A stretch of 64,000 bases of DNA from Mycobacterium sp. Root135. Lineage in GTDB: Bacteria > Actinomycetota > Actinomycetes > Mycobacteriales > Mycobacteriaceae. The DNA lies in assembly GCF_001426545.1 (NCBI RefSeq), contig NZ_LMEZ01000005.1, positions 454,844 to 518,843 of the forward strand, written 5' to 3'. A model generated the notes under the pieces. That model saw nothing but the letters and a program-made list of their open reading frames with translations. It was not told the DNA's origin and did no database searches. Of the stretch, positions 26,095 through 34,739 are shown in pieces; position 1 is the stretch's first letter; each line of letters opens with the position of its first letter. The position numbers and the translations under genes are program-made.

Positions 26095-26816
26095 AGCCGC
26101 CGGACGTCCAAGGCCGTCTCCACCGCGGCTCCGTCACACTCCTCGACGAAATATGCGCCAGCCGAACCTGTTTCACCGACGGCTTCGACGAGTTCGGTAC
26201 CGCGGTAGAGCAGCCCGACACCGTCATCGGTGGCGTAGGCGGCAGGCAAGACCCCGTCTCGGACGAGGGAATGGAGAAGGGGGCGGCGCTCGGCCTCGGA
26301 GTCGTAGTGAACCCCGTTGGCGTAAGGCAGGAAACCCAGTCCGTTGGTGACCGGCCGCAGCTGCGGACCGAACGAGTCGGTGGTGCCGCCGGCATGCCAA
26401 CAGATCGATCCGGCGGAGATTCCCGTCAAGACCACACCCGCCTGCCATGCGTCGCGCAGGGCGACGTCGACTCCGTGCAGCCGCCACATTGCCAGCAGGC
26501 CGGCAACACTCCCGCCGAACACCCACACCACGTCCTGCTCCAGCAGATGAGCGGCGACGTCGTCGACGTTGGGCATGGGGAACAACGACAGGTGCGAGGC
26601 CACGAATCCTCGGCTCTGCGCAGCCTCTGTCAGATAATGCAGCACCGTCTTGTCATCACCCATCGCAGTGGCGAGCAGACACATTCGCGGGGCCCGACCG
26701 TTGACACCGGACAGCTCAACGGCGAAGTCCGTCAGGGCTGTGAAGGTGAACCGGGTGCGCTTGCCGGCACCGATTCCTCCGCTGGTGGCCAGAATAGTCG
26801 GTGCATCGGCAGGCAT
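26091..26816 (-). CDS. Peptidase E-like S51 serine peptidase (241 aa)
   Basis: The S51 signature is clear: start MPADAPTILATSGG, VWVFGGSVAGLLAMWR, and the nucleophile elbow LTGISAGSICWHAGGTTDSFG, with the catalytic Ser in the first GISAGS. Conserved His and acidic residues follow in PYANGVHYDSEAERRPLL. Known S51 enzymes cleave Asp-Xaa dipeptides. The start at 26816 is chosen because the fold begins at once; a longer frame begins at 26852. It is followed by the tandem GNAT gene with a 4-bp overlap. Confidence 0.85.
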   Translation of the reverse strand: MPADAPTILATSGGIGAGKRTRFTFTALTDFAVELSGVNGRAPRMCLLATAMGDDKTVLHYLTEAAQSRGFVASHLSLFPMPNVDDVAAHLLEQDVVWVFGGSVAGLLAMWRLHGVDVALRDAWQAGVVLTGISAGSICWHAGGTTDSFGPQLRPVTNGLGFLPYANGVHYDSEAERRPLLHSLVRDGVLPAAYATDDGVGLLYRGTELVEAVGETGSAGAYFVEECDGAAVETALDVRRL

Positions 26817-27050
26817 ACCTGCGACCGTAAACGCGTTCCTGCACGGAGACAATCGATTTCCCGATCACAGGTCGTCGCTAATGCGGAGTGAGCATGGCAA
26901 CCGCCTCTGCAGCGCTCACCACGGAGTCGATCCGCAGCGCGGACTCGCTGGCACAGAGCACGGAGCGTTCGACCCACTGCTCTGGCATGCCCCGTGCCGG
27001 TGCCGCCGGGTGAAGGATGGCAACCCAGGGCGCTGCGCGAGGACAATGAC

Positions 27051-27623
27051 GTGGTGAGCTCGAGCGGTCCAACAGACGGCGGCTGGGTCGGCCGTGCGCG
27101 GGGCCGAGCTTCGGTGCTGCGCACCGACCGGCTGTTGCTGACGACTTGGACTAGTCACGACCTGCCTGATCTTGAGGCGCTCCACGGCGATCCGGTGGCG
27201 ATGAAGTACATGGTGAGTGGCGTGCTGAACCGAGACCAGACGCGGGCACACCTTCTCAGTTGGCAGCGCGAGCACACGGCTCAAGGGTGGTCCAAATGGC
27301 GCGTCCAACACCAAGATGGGCGCTTCGTGGGCCGCGCAGGCTTCAGTCGTGCGCACGAGACATCATGTCGCGAGGTCGGATGTCTGGTCGCGCCGCAGTT
27401 TTGGGGCTGCGGCCTGGCCACCGAGATCGTCAACGCCCTCACCCGCTGGCACCAGCAAGATGCTGAAGCCGCGGTCGATCCTGACCTGTTGGCCTACGTC
27501 CTCGCCGCCAACGCCGTGAGCCGCCATGTGCTCGAAAAGACCGGCTATAAGTGCATCGGTCTCGACTCCAACGATTCACGCCAACTGATCTATCGCAACC
27601 GTCTTGAACGAGAGCACATGTGA
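27051..27623 (+). CDS. RimJ/RimL-type GNAT acetyltransferase (190 aa)
   Basis: Pattern of the RimJ/L branch: LRTDRLLLTTWTSHDLPDLEALHGDPVAMKYM, then RFVGRAGFSRAH, VGCLVAPQFWGCGLATEIVNAL (acetyl-CoA loop) and AANAVSRHVLEKTGYKC. Two GTG codons at 27051 and 27054 are the possible starts; GAGGAC upstream favours 27051. Such enzymes acetylate ribosomal protein N termini or small amine toxins. It is divergent from the peptidase E gene across 234 bp, so the three genes may form a functional neighbourhood. Confidence 0.83.
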   Translation: MVSSSGPTDGGWVGRARGRASVLRTDRLLLTTWTSHDLPDLEALHGDPVAMKYMVSGVLNRDQTRAHLLSWQREHTAQGWSKWRVQHQDGRFVGRAGFSRAHETSCREVGCLVAPQFWGCGLATEIVNALTRWHQQDAEAAVDPDLLAYVLAANAVSRHVLEKTGYKCIGLDSNDSRQLIYRNRLEREHM

Positions 27624-27781
27624 CCGTCCCTTCCAGGAGCGAGACAACGCGCGATTGCTCGCACCCAACTGAGTACCGGGGGAGCGGTGAAAAACGTCAA
27701 ACTTGCCGGTTCAGACATTAGTGCTCAGCCGCCGTCGGCCTCCTCGACGCGCCCCACGTGGGCTTTCGCCTCGCAGACTCT

Positions 27782-29308
27782 TCACGGGGCGGTGAAGCCC
27801 CAGCGCTCCCAGTTGTCGAGCACCTTCTGCTTGACGGGCTCGGGATAGTTCTCGTCGAACGACATCACCCGCTTCTCGGGGCGCCCCACCCGGTCGGCGT
27901 TCTCCAGGCAGGCGTAGATGACGAGCGAGGTCCCTTTGTCCTCGGAGAGTTCGCGAGTGGTGTGGTAGGACTCGATGCCGTCACCGAAGGCCCGGAGCTC
28001 GGGAAAGAGGTAAGTGGTGAACGTGGGGTGGTTGCGAGATGCGAACGCCCACACCACCTGTTTGACGTCGGAGGGATCGATGTCTTCGTCGACCACGAGA
28101 ATCTTGGTGACGGTGTCGCCGACGTGATCAGTCCAGAAGGTGTTCCCAAGACGGTTCATGAACTCGTCCAGCGTCCAGCCGGTCTTCGCGTGCCAATCCT
28201 TGGGGACGCGGACCACGAACCACAGGATCGCCGCCTCGAACAAGTACATGCCGTCGATGACGGGCAGGCCGGCCTTCTGCAGGGTGACCACCGAGTCCGA
28301 CGAGATGAAGAACCCCATGGTGACGTGACAATTGTCGATCGGCACCCCGGGAATCGACATCGGCAGAATCGGCTTGTCGCGGAACGTCACGCAGGTGACC
28401 TTCTGCCGCGGGAAGATCGTCGTCTCGTCGGGCAGATAGCCCGGGTATTCGCCGAAAGGCCCCTCGGGCTCCTGGGTGCCGTATTCGATGACGCCTTCGA
28501 TGACGATCTCGGCGTCGGCGGGCACGAGGATGTCGTTGGTTTCGCACTTCACCATGTCCAGCGGTGCGCCGAGAAGTGCACTGGCCATGTCGTATTCGTC
28601 GACCCACGCCGGAATGCGCGAGGCTGCCTGGGTCGAGGCGACCGGGCTGACACCGAGAGCGCACGCCCACGGCATGTCCTTGCCCTCGTCGCGCCACATC
28701 TTCCAGATCATCCCGTTGTGCTGCTTGGGCCACCACTGGCCCGTCATGGTCTGGGCGTCGAGGATCATCGCGCGGTTGGTCGACCAGTTCGTCCACTTCC
28801 CGTCGGGGGTCTGGGCGATGTTGAGGCCCGCGGTCTGCAGGTACCTGCCGCCGTCGCCGTCGTGGGCCAGCGGCGCGGGGATCTTGTTGAGGTCGATCTG
28901 GTCACCGGTCCACTTGTTTTGCTTGCACGGCGCCTGGGAGGCGTCGACGACGTTGGGTGGGTAGGAGCGGCCGTTCTCCTTGGCCTCGATGTAGGCGGCT
29001 TGGATTTCCATCAGGGGTGTTTCGGGGGGCAGTCCGAGCATCGCGGAGAGCCGGCGCCAGGGTTGGGTGGGGTGTCCACTCTTGCCCATACCCCAGTCGG
29101 CGGCGCGAAAACCGGGCTCGGCGTCCTTGACGTTGTTGAAAACCGGCATTGGAGCGCATGTTTCGGCCGCGTGGCGGAAGATCGCCCCCATCTCCAGGTT
29201 CCAGTCGACTTCGTCGTCGATCTCGACGAGTTCGCCCATGTCCTTCATCAGGGCGAGGTACTCGCGGTAGCTGCGGGGGATCTTGTTGCGGTCGACGTGT
29301 GCAGACAT
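27782..29308 (-). CDS. UbiD-family prenylated-FMN decarboxylase (508 aa)
   Basis: UbiD enzymes decarboxylate aromatic or unsaturated acids using prenylated FMN supplied by UbiX. The 508-residue product opens with SYREYLALMKDMGELVEIDDEVDWNLE and contains TNWSTNRAMILD, EGPFGEYPGYLPDE (conserved Glu-Arg-Glu network region) and ILVVDEDIDPSDVKQVVWAFASR. The ATG at 29308 is chosen because the family begins there and AAGGAG lies upstream. It lies 34 bp after ubiX on the same strand. The substrate is unknown; a vanillate or hydroxybenzoate type is possible. Confidence 0.92.
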   Translation of the reverse strand: MSAHVDRNKIPRSYREYLALMKDMGELVEIDDEVDWNLEMGAIFRHAAETCAPMPVFNNVKDAEPGFRAADWGMGKSGHPTQPWRRLSAMLGLPPETPLMEIQAAYIEAKENGRSYPPNVVDASQAPCKQNKWTGDQIDLNKIPAPLAHDGDGGRYLQTAGLNIAQTPDGKWTNWSTNRAMILDAQTMTGQWWPKQHNGMIWKMWRDEGKDMPWACALGVSPVASTQAASRIPAWVDEYDMASALLGAPLDMVKCETNDILVPADAEIVIEGVIEYGTQEPEGPFGEYPGYLPDETTIFPRQKVTCVTFRDKPILPMSIPGVPIDNCHVTMGFFISSDSVVTLQKAGLPVIDGMYLFEAAILWFVVRVPKDWHAKTGWTLDEFMNRLGNTFWTDHVGDTVTKILVVDEDIDPSDVKQVVWAFASRNHPTFTTYLFPELRAFGDGIESYHTTRELSEDKGTSLVIYACLENADRVGRPEKRVMSFDENYPEPVKQKVLDNWERWGFTAP

Positions 29309-29342
29309 GAGGTGTGTGCTCCTTGAAGGCCGGGATTGGTGG

Positions 29343-29969
29343 TCAGTGGACGGGGCGGAGAAGCTCGGGCTCGTGGCGCAGATTGGGTGCTGGTGGTCGT
29401 TCACCGGTCCAGCGCGCGAAGAGGTCTCGGCGGAGTTCGACGTCGGCGAGGTCCAGGACGCGGTTGACGGTTTGGTCGATTAGGTCGTCGATGGTTTCGG
29501 GCCGCTGGTAGAAGGCCGGTGCCGCTGGCATGATGATCGCTCCGATTTCGGCGAGCTGGGTGAGGATGCGCAGGTGTCCGAGGTGCAGCGGTGTCTCGCG
29601 CACCAGCAGAACCAGTCGGCGGCGCTCCTTGAGCATGACGTCGGCGGCGCGCAGCAGCAGATTGTCGGAATAAGAGGTTGCAATGCCGGCTGCGGTCTTC
29701 ATCGAGCAGGGGGCGACGACCATGGCGTGGGCACGAAATGACCCGGAGGCGATCGAGGCGCCGATGTCGTTGGGCTTGTGCACGACGTTTGCGAGCGCTT
29801 CGATCTCGCCGACGGTCATGTCGAGTTCGTAATGCATTGTTCGGCGAGCGGATTGGGACATCACCAGATGTGTTTCGACGTCGGGTTCTTGCTGCAACAC
29901 CTCCAAGAGTCGGACGCCGTACGCCGTGCCGCTGGCCCCGGTTATTCCTACGATCACGCGGGCGGTCAT
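29343..29969 (-). CDS. ubiX: UbiX-type flavin prenyltransferase (208 aa)
   Basis: It attaches a dimethylallyl group to FMN, making the UbiD cofactor. Flavin-binding VIVGITGASGTAYGVRLLE, the SQSARRTMHYE segment, VVAPCSMKTAAGIATSYSDNLLLRAADV and VLLVRETPLHLGHL are all typical. The ATG at 29969 has GAGGAGGA at ideal spacing. It is the first gene of the ubiX-ubiD operon. The length is slightly above the usual 190-200, due to a C-terminal tail ending in LRPVH. Confidence 0.93.
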   Translation of the reverse strand: MTARVIVGITGASGTAYGVRLLEVLQQEPDVETHLVMSQSARRTMHYELDMTVGEIEALANVVHKPNDIGASIASGSFRAHAMVVAPCSMKTAAGIATSYSDNLLLRAADVMLKERRRLVLLVRETPLHLGHLRILTQLAEIGAIIMPAAPAFYQRPETIDDLIDQTVNRVLDLADVELRRDLFARWTGERPPAPNLRHEPELLRPVH

Positions 29970-30131
29970 GTCAGTCCTCCTCTGTGCTGCCGAATGTCAT
30001 GACTCGAGCCAACTCTGATCGAGCACGGGTCGACAGCCCGGTGGCGGTAGTTGGCCATTCCGGCTAGCGGGTAGCGGGTCTGTGGGGGACTCACCCCGGA
30101 ACTCTGACGACGCCGGGATCGTTGCGTCCCC

Positions 30132-30818
30132 ATGGTCACCGTCGCCCCACCCCTGCTCAGCCTGATTGACCAAGCCGACCGGCTCATCGGATTCGAGGTC
30201 CACCGGCGCGCCGGCCTGTCCGCTTCCCGATTGCGGGCCATCGCCGCTGCGGCCGGACAGTCGGGGCTGCTGGTCGTCCACCCGGAATTGGTGCCCGCGT
30301 CACACCTGGCACCATTGATCCGCCATTCGGACAAGCAAGGTTTCGTCGTCACCGACATGAACGACGTCGATGAATTCAAACCCGTTGTCGAGGTGCCGGA
30401 TTCGCCGGTCTACCTACTGGAAGACGTCGATCGCGGCGACCACTATGCGAACTGGAGCCCCAACGAGGTGGATCGCGATCTGACTGCCGTGGGCCGAACG
30501 CCGCTGACCCTGACTGAGGGGCTGACGTGGCTACTCCAGCAGCCCGCCACACTGCAGCGCAACCACTGCTTCATGACGATTGGCTCGCGCAAGCGCAAGC
30601 CCGGAGGTGCGCTCGACACCCGCACCCCGGCGATTTGGATCAGCAACGGCACGGGCCGTGACGGTGCCGCCAATCGGAACGCGCCGAAGATTGGGTGGTG
30701 CTGGGCCGGCAACCGGCACACCTGGTTGGGCTTCGCGTCGTCATCCGGCCGCCGACCGCTCGAGAGCAAGATGGCGTGGCCTGCTCCCACGTCAGAAGCC
30801 CGACCCCTTCCGAATTGA
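30132..30818 (+). CDS. DUF5701 family protein (228 aa)
   Basis: The pattern YLLEDVDRGDHYANWSPNE, then GRTPLTLTEGLTWLLQQPATLQRNHCFMTIGSRKRK, PAIWISNGTG and KIGWCWAGNRHTWLGFASSSGRRP is that of DUF5701, an actinobacterial family of unknown function. It looks soluble, with no signal peptide. The last 27 bp overlap the end of the immunity-like gene on the other strand. Start ATG at 30132. Confidence 0.75.
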   Translation: MVTVAPPLLSLIDQADRLIGFEVHRRAGLSASRLRAIAAAAGQSGLLVVHPELVPASHLAPLIRHSDKQGFVVTDMNDVDEFKPVVEVPDSPVYLLEDVDRGDHYANWSPNEVDRDLTAVGRTPLTLTEGLTWLLQQPATLQRNHCFMTIGSRKRKPGGALDTRTPAIWISNGTGRDGAANRNAPKIGWCWAGNRHTWLGFASSSGRRPLESKMAWPAPTSEARPLPN

Positions 30819-31286
30819 GATGCGAAGGCCCGATCCGGTCTGGTCGATCACGATGCGGTCCATGGTCTCTGCGCGCAAGTGGTCGGGAAGCTGGGCGGCT
30901 TGCCACGAGTGCTCGTCCCACGCGGCCTGAGGATTTTGGGCTGGCGATCGTGCAGCGATGGCGCGGAGTGCGTAGTACGCGCCGCCGTACGCGTGTTGAG
31001 GAACGTGGGCAGTCGCGACGGCCTGGCCCGCCGCATGGGCGGCAGCGATGGCGGCCGGATCGGTGGTCTCCTTGGCGGCGGCATGGGCGTCGAGCGAGGC
31101 CTTGCGGATCACCGCCATGCTGAACTCCCCTGTGCTCACCCAATCCCGACCCGTCTCGATCGCCCGTCGGGGGCGCGTGTCGTCGGGGCTAGCCACCTCG
31201 AAGATCGGCAGGACGCGCTCGGCGCAGTCGAGTGCCCACCGCGCCATCGTCCGTTGATCGTCACGCGAGAACTTCTTCATCCGCAT
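30792..31286 (-). CDS. Imm-5-like putative immunity protein (164 aa)
   Basis: An alpha-helical protein with MKKFSRDDQRTMARWALDCAERVLPIFE, then DDTRPRRAIETGRDWVSTGEFSMAVIRKASLDAHAAAKE and YALRAIAARSP. This is the pattern I associate with the Imm-5-like family of polymorphic-toxin immunity proteins, which often occur without a toxin. No toxin gene is adjacent. The neighbouring upstream gene is another immunity-like protein (DUF1871 type) 22 bp away on the same strand. The functional claim rests on family resemblance. Confidence 0.7.
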   Translation of the reverse strand: MRMKKFSRDDQRTMARWALDCAERVLPIFEVASPDDTRPRRAIETGRDWVSTGEFSMAVIRKASLDAHAAAKETTDPAAIAAAHAAGQAVATAHVPQHAYGGAYYALRAIAARSPAQNPQAAWDEHSWQAAQLPDHLRAETMDRIVIDQTGSGLRISIRKGSGF

Positions 31287-31308
31287 CGACTCCCATCACA
31301 CCTGCCGG

Positions 31309-31671
31309 TTAGCGAGGAAGAGGCCCGAACTCGGTCCACCGCCGTTGTGAGGCTCCGTACCAGGTGACGATGGCATCGCCCAGTTCGCGCAGTAGTCCGA
31401 CGGGCTCTCCACTAGATGCGGGAGCTCTGTCAAAGATGCGGTCGTCTTCGATGCCGGCGAGCAGTCGAGCGACGTCGTCGGCCGACGCTCGCGCCCTGAG
31501 TGCATCGACGAGGATCGACGTATAGGTGTCGTACTCGTTGGCGGCATAGGGGAATACGTTCGCTATGCCGATCGGGTCCCAGCGCCAATGGAGGATCTGC
31601 CGCAGTTCGTACTCGCCGGTTTCATCCCACCACTGGGCGGGCGCAATCAACTCGTCCGGCTCCGTCGTCAC
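31309..31671 (-). CDS. DUF1871-like small protein, possible immunity protein (120 aa)
   Basis: The core ILHWRWDPIGIANVFPYAANEYDTYTSILVDALRARASADDVARLLAGIE resembles the DUF1871 pattern (WDPIG followed by EYD.Y and a helix). No signal peptide or membrane segment. It is the first of a two-gene minus-strand unit with the Imm-5-like gene. The family has no firm function; small acidic helical proteins beside Imm-like genes are often immunity proteins, which is only an inference here. Confidence 0.62.
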   Translation of the reverse strand: MTTEPDELIAPAQWWDETGEYELRQILHWRWDPIGIANVFPYAANEYDTYTSILVDALRARASADDVARLLAGIEDDRIFDRAPASSGEPVGLLRELGDAIVTWYGASQRRWTEFGPLPR

Positions 31672-32004
31672 GGCGTCAAAGTACGCGCCGCGCCGGACAC
31701 CCGCCCACGTCGCCGACGGCGATTACATGCGGCAATGTGGCGAATGGCGCCAACCCGGCGTCCGGTTGTCCGATACTGCCAATGAGCGCGGGTGAGGCCA
31801 TGCTGGCAGGGTGGCCGACTCGCATGAAGTACGGGGCTTAGGCTCGCAGGACGCGTGCCCAGGCCAGTTTGGGGGAGCGGTGGCTGGCGTGGGCCGCGCG
31901 ACACCAGTGGTGAGCACACCGCCGACGCCGGTGAACCGGTGGGACAACACGATTGGCGAGTCGTCTCCGAGGGCGATCTGTCCGCAACTTCGAGGGCGAC
32001 CCCG
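31672..32004. other. 333-bp gap with no supported gene
   Basis: Between the DUF1871-like gene and the GGDEF gene. A few short frames exist (for example ATG at 31782 to TAG at 31841, 19 codons) but none has convincing composition. It holds the divergent promoters. Confidence 0.5.
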
Positions 32005-33090
32005 GTGAGCGCCGAGGCGAGCCGAGGCTTGCTGCTCCAGTGGTGGCGGGAGGGCGACGACTACGAATGGCGCATCGAGTTCCTGCGCAGTCGCGGCTTG
32101 CTCATGGTGCTGCGCCAACTGATTGCCGCCATCGGGGCGACGATGGGGGCGCTGGCGGTGGTCAACGCCTATGCGCCACCAGGGGTTGACGACTCGCTGG
32201 TGCGGATCGGCTGGGTAGCAGTCGCCGTGGGCTCCTTCGGGTGGGCGGCCCGCTGGGCGTTTCGGCCCTGGCCGACCGCACGGACGTCGGCGGCACTGGT
32301 CGTGTTCGTCGACGTCCTCATGACGATGTCGGCGTTGTTGTTCGGAGACCCCAACCTGGCCATGTCGGGAATCCCCATTCTCCTGTGCGCTGGCGGCTAC
32401 GTGGTGTTCTTCCACGGCCCACGGCTGCATGTCGCCCACATTGCTTGGTGCACAGTCTCGGTGGTGGGGATAGCCACCTGGATGGCCTTGGTCGAACCCG
32501 AATTCGGCCTGCACTTGGCGGTATCCCGCGCGGTCATCGCGTTGTTGGTCACCGTGTGCATCCTGCCCGGCCTACAGTTCGGATTCTGGCTACTGCAGGA
32601 CAGCTCGATGCAATCGCTGACCGACCCTCTGACCGACCTCACCAATCGCCGCGGACTGGAGGTCGCGGTGAAGCGGCTCAACGTCTCCGCCGCCACGAAC
32701 GTCCAACTGAGCGTGCTGCTGATCGACGTCGACGGCTTCAAGGCGGTGAACGACACCCGAGGGCATGTCGTGGGCGACGAGGTGCTGATCCGGACGGCGC
32801 GCAGGATTCGCGAGAATGTACACGGCTCGGCGGTGGTGGCACGGTGGGGAGGCGAAGAATTCCTGGTGGTGGACCGAATGGCCATCGATCAAGCCGCGGT
32901 GATCGCCGAGCGGATCCGCGCCGCGGTGTGCGCCGCCGGTGATCCCACGGTGACCGTGAGCATCGGCGTGGCGACGGGCAGACCATCGGAATCAGACTTG
33001 CGTGAGGTGATCGAGGCTTCCGACGCCGCCATGTACGACGCGAAGGCGACGGGCGGCGACCGCGTCGCCTTCGCCGAGTGCGCGCGCTGA
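32005..33090 (+). CDS. Membrane diguanylate cyclase, GGDEF (361 aa)
   Basis: About six membrane segments (residues 30-190) precede a GGDEF domain (about 200-361). The active-site loop reads RWGGEEF, an accepted GGEEF variant, and the substrate-binding LIDVDGFKAVNDTRGH is present, so synthesis of cyclic-di-GMP is likely. The RxxD inhibitory site that usually precedes the loop is absent (SAVVARW). The GTG at 32005 is chosen for its CGAGGG ribosome site; the frame is open further upstream. Its partner may be the EAL-DICT protein at 21.6-22.9 kb. Confidence 0.87.
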   Translation: MSAEASRGLLLQWWREGDDYEWRIEFLRSRGLLMVLRQLIAAIGATMGALAVVNAYAPPGVDDSLVRIGWVAVAVGSFGWAARWAFRPWPTARTSAALVVFVDVLMTMSALLFGDPNLAMSGIPILLCAGGYVVFFHGPRLHVAHIAWCTVSVVGIATWMALVEPEFGLHLAVSRAVIALLVTVCILPGLQFGFWLLQDSSMQSLTDPLTDLTNRRGLEVAVKRLNVSAATNVQLSVLLIDVDGFKAVNDTRGHVVGDEVLIRTARRIRENVHGSAVVARWGGEEFLVVDRMAIDQAAVIAERIRAAVCAAGDPTVTVSIGVATGRPSESDLREVIEASDAAMYDAKATGGDRVAFAECAR

Positions 33091-33138
33091 CACCCACGTG
33101 ACCGGCGAGCCAAGCCCGGCCTGGCCAATACTCATGAC

Positions 33139-33846
33139 GTGACCGACGTATTCACCTTCCACCTCGCCCAGCTGCCCGTGAGCACGACGGTGCCACTCCT
33201 GCGCCGCGCACCCCAGCCGGACCGGGTGGGGGGTCTGCGGTACGCCGAGTGTCTCTCGCTGATGCGACTCGGGGCGCCCGCCATCTCGACTGACCGGTTG
33301 CACTTGCGGCGACTGGCGATGTTCGCGCGTTGGGACGACGAAGCCGCCGTCGACGAGTTCCTCGCCGGTCCTGGCCAGCGTTTCGCGTCAGGTTGGCACG
33401 TCCGAATGACGTTCCTGCGGCGATGGTCGCAGCTGGCGGCGTTACCCGACCTGCCCCAGCGGGCCGATTCGTGGGACGACGAGGAGCCGGTCATCGCGGT
33501 CACCCTGGCCCGGATGCGACTGTTCGAGGTGCCCCGCTTCTTGACGTGGGGCAGGCCGGTCGAGCGGCTGGTACGCGATCATCCGGACACGACATTGGCG
33601 TTGGCGGCAATGCGCCCACCCCGGTCGGTATCCACGTTCTCGATCTGGCGCTCGATACGGGCGATGACTGAGATGGTGCACGGCCACAGCGATGTTCACG
33701 AGCCCGCCCGGCACGCCGATGCGATGACTGAACGGCGCCGCCGCGACTTTCATCACGAGTTCGCGACCTACCGTTTCCGTCCGCTCTCCGAGCACGGCAG
33801 CTGGGAAGGGCGTACGGGCTACGTCCCGCGGCGCTCGAGTTTGTAG
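33139..33846 (+). CDS. CrtA/spheroidene monooxygenase-like protein (235 aa)
   Basis: The body resembles the CrtA-like monooxygenase family: FHLAQLPVSTTVPLLRRAP at the start, a middle MRLFEVPRFLTWGRPVERLV, then RSVSTFSIWRSIRAMTEMVHG and ...RRRDFHHEFATYRFRPLSEHGSWEGR. The final Trp-Glu-Gly with nearby His and Arg is typical. No carotenoid genes are nearby, so a carotenoid role is not supported. GTG start at 33139. The 3' end overlaps the opposite gene by 28 bp. Confidence 0.6.
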   Translation: MTDVFTFHLAQLPVSTTVPLLRRAPQPDRVGGLRYAECLSLMRLGAPAISTDRLHLRRLAMFARWDDEAAVDEFLAGPGQRFASGWHVRMTFLRRWSQLAALPDLPQRADSWDDEEPVIAVTLARMRLFEVPRFLTWGRPVERLVRDHPDTTLALAAMRPPRSVSTFSIWRSIRAMTEMVHGHSDVHEPARHADAMTERRRRDFHHEFATYRFRPLSEHGSWEGRTGYVPRRSSL

Positions 33847-34664
33847 TGCAGCCGGACCGCTGGCCGGTTCCACATCCGCAGCACGTGGTCGGTGCGCAAC
33901 ACCTGCTGGTCGTCGACGTACAGATCGAACATTTCGTGCAATGGAACACGCCTGGCGAAATGTCGTCCCTGATTCCGAACCAGAACATAGGCCCCGTTCG
34001 CACCCCACGGGCCTGGCGGGGACTCGAGTCGCAGGCCACCGTCAGGGCGCAGCTGAGGCTGCAAGAACACCTGAACGTTGCCCTCCTCCAGAGGGAACGT
34101 CACGTGGACGCTCGGCCGTACGGCACCGGGAAGTGTTCTGCGCGAATAACGTCCGCTGAACACGGTGTCTCCGTTGGCGCGCAGAGTCCGCACCCAGCCG
34201 GCCGCAACGTGTGCGCCCTCGCGGTCGGTGATCACCGACACTCGGCCGTCCATGCCGTGCGCGGCATCCAGGGGACGCGTCGGCAACGCCAGCTGTTGTA
34301 CGCGCTTGCCGAACAGCCGTGAGACCAACTCGCCTCCCGGCCAGAACAAGGGCGACCAGCTGCTCCACACCTCCATGCGCCATCGCGAAGTGCTCGTGTA
34401 GAAGTCGTGAATAATCGGGTGCACAGCCGCTGGGTCGAATCCCGGCCCCGCCAGGCAGGCCAGATCGGGCAGCACACCGGCATCTGGATCGTCCTCGGTC
34501 AGTGCGCCACCGCATCGGTCCGCCTCGGCCCGGAGCCAGTCGTGTGCACCACCCTTGGCGCCAACGGGTGCCTGCAGCCACGCGTGGCTGCCACCGAGGT
34601 CGACGCGGCGGCCTGTGACCCGCCAGAACTGACGCATCGCCAGATCCAATGTCGAGAGATTCAC
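33819..34664 (-). CDS. Hypothetical protein (281 aa)
   Basis: I do not recognise this family. Features: N-terminal VVNLSTLDLAMRQFWRVTG, then FDPAAVHPIIHDFYTSTSRWRMEVWSSWSPLFWPGGELVSRLFG, a beta-rich middle (DGRVSVITDREGAHVAAGWVRTL) and a C-terminal GRHFARRVPLHEMFDLYVDDQQVLRTDHVLRMW. No signal peptide or clear membrane span. The GTG at 34664 is chosen as the first plausible start; a longer frame reaches 34808. The even codon use and strong composition support a real gene. It is divergent from a methyltransferase gene and convergent with the CrtA-like gene. Confidence 0.62.
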   Translation of the reverse strand: MNLSTLDLAMRQFWRVTGRRVDLGGSHAWLQAPVGAKGGAHDWLRAEADRCGGALTEDDPDAGVLPDLACLAGPGFDPAAVHPIIHDFYTSTSRWRMEVWSSWSPLFWPGGELVSRLFGKRVQQLALPTRPLDAAHGMDGRVSVITDREGAHVAAGWVRTLRANGDTVFSGRYSRRTLPGAVRPSVHVTFPLEEGNVQVFLQPQLRPDGGLRLESPPGPWGANGAYVLVRNQGRHFARRVPLHEMFDLYVDDQQVLRTDHVLRMWNRPAVRLHYKLERRGT

Positions 34665-34739
34665 AACGGCGATCGTACGGCCACCCCGTGCTGCGCAGGT
34701 GTCTCGAGCGCCTGCGTAGGGGCATAGGATTGGCGATCG

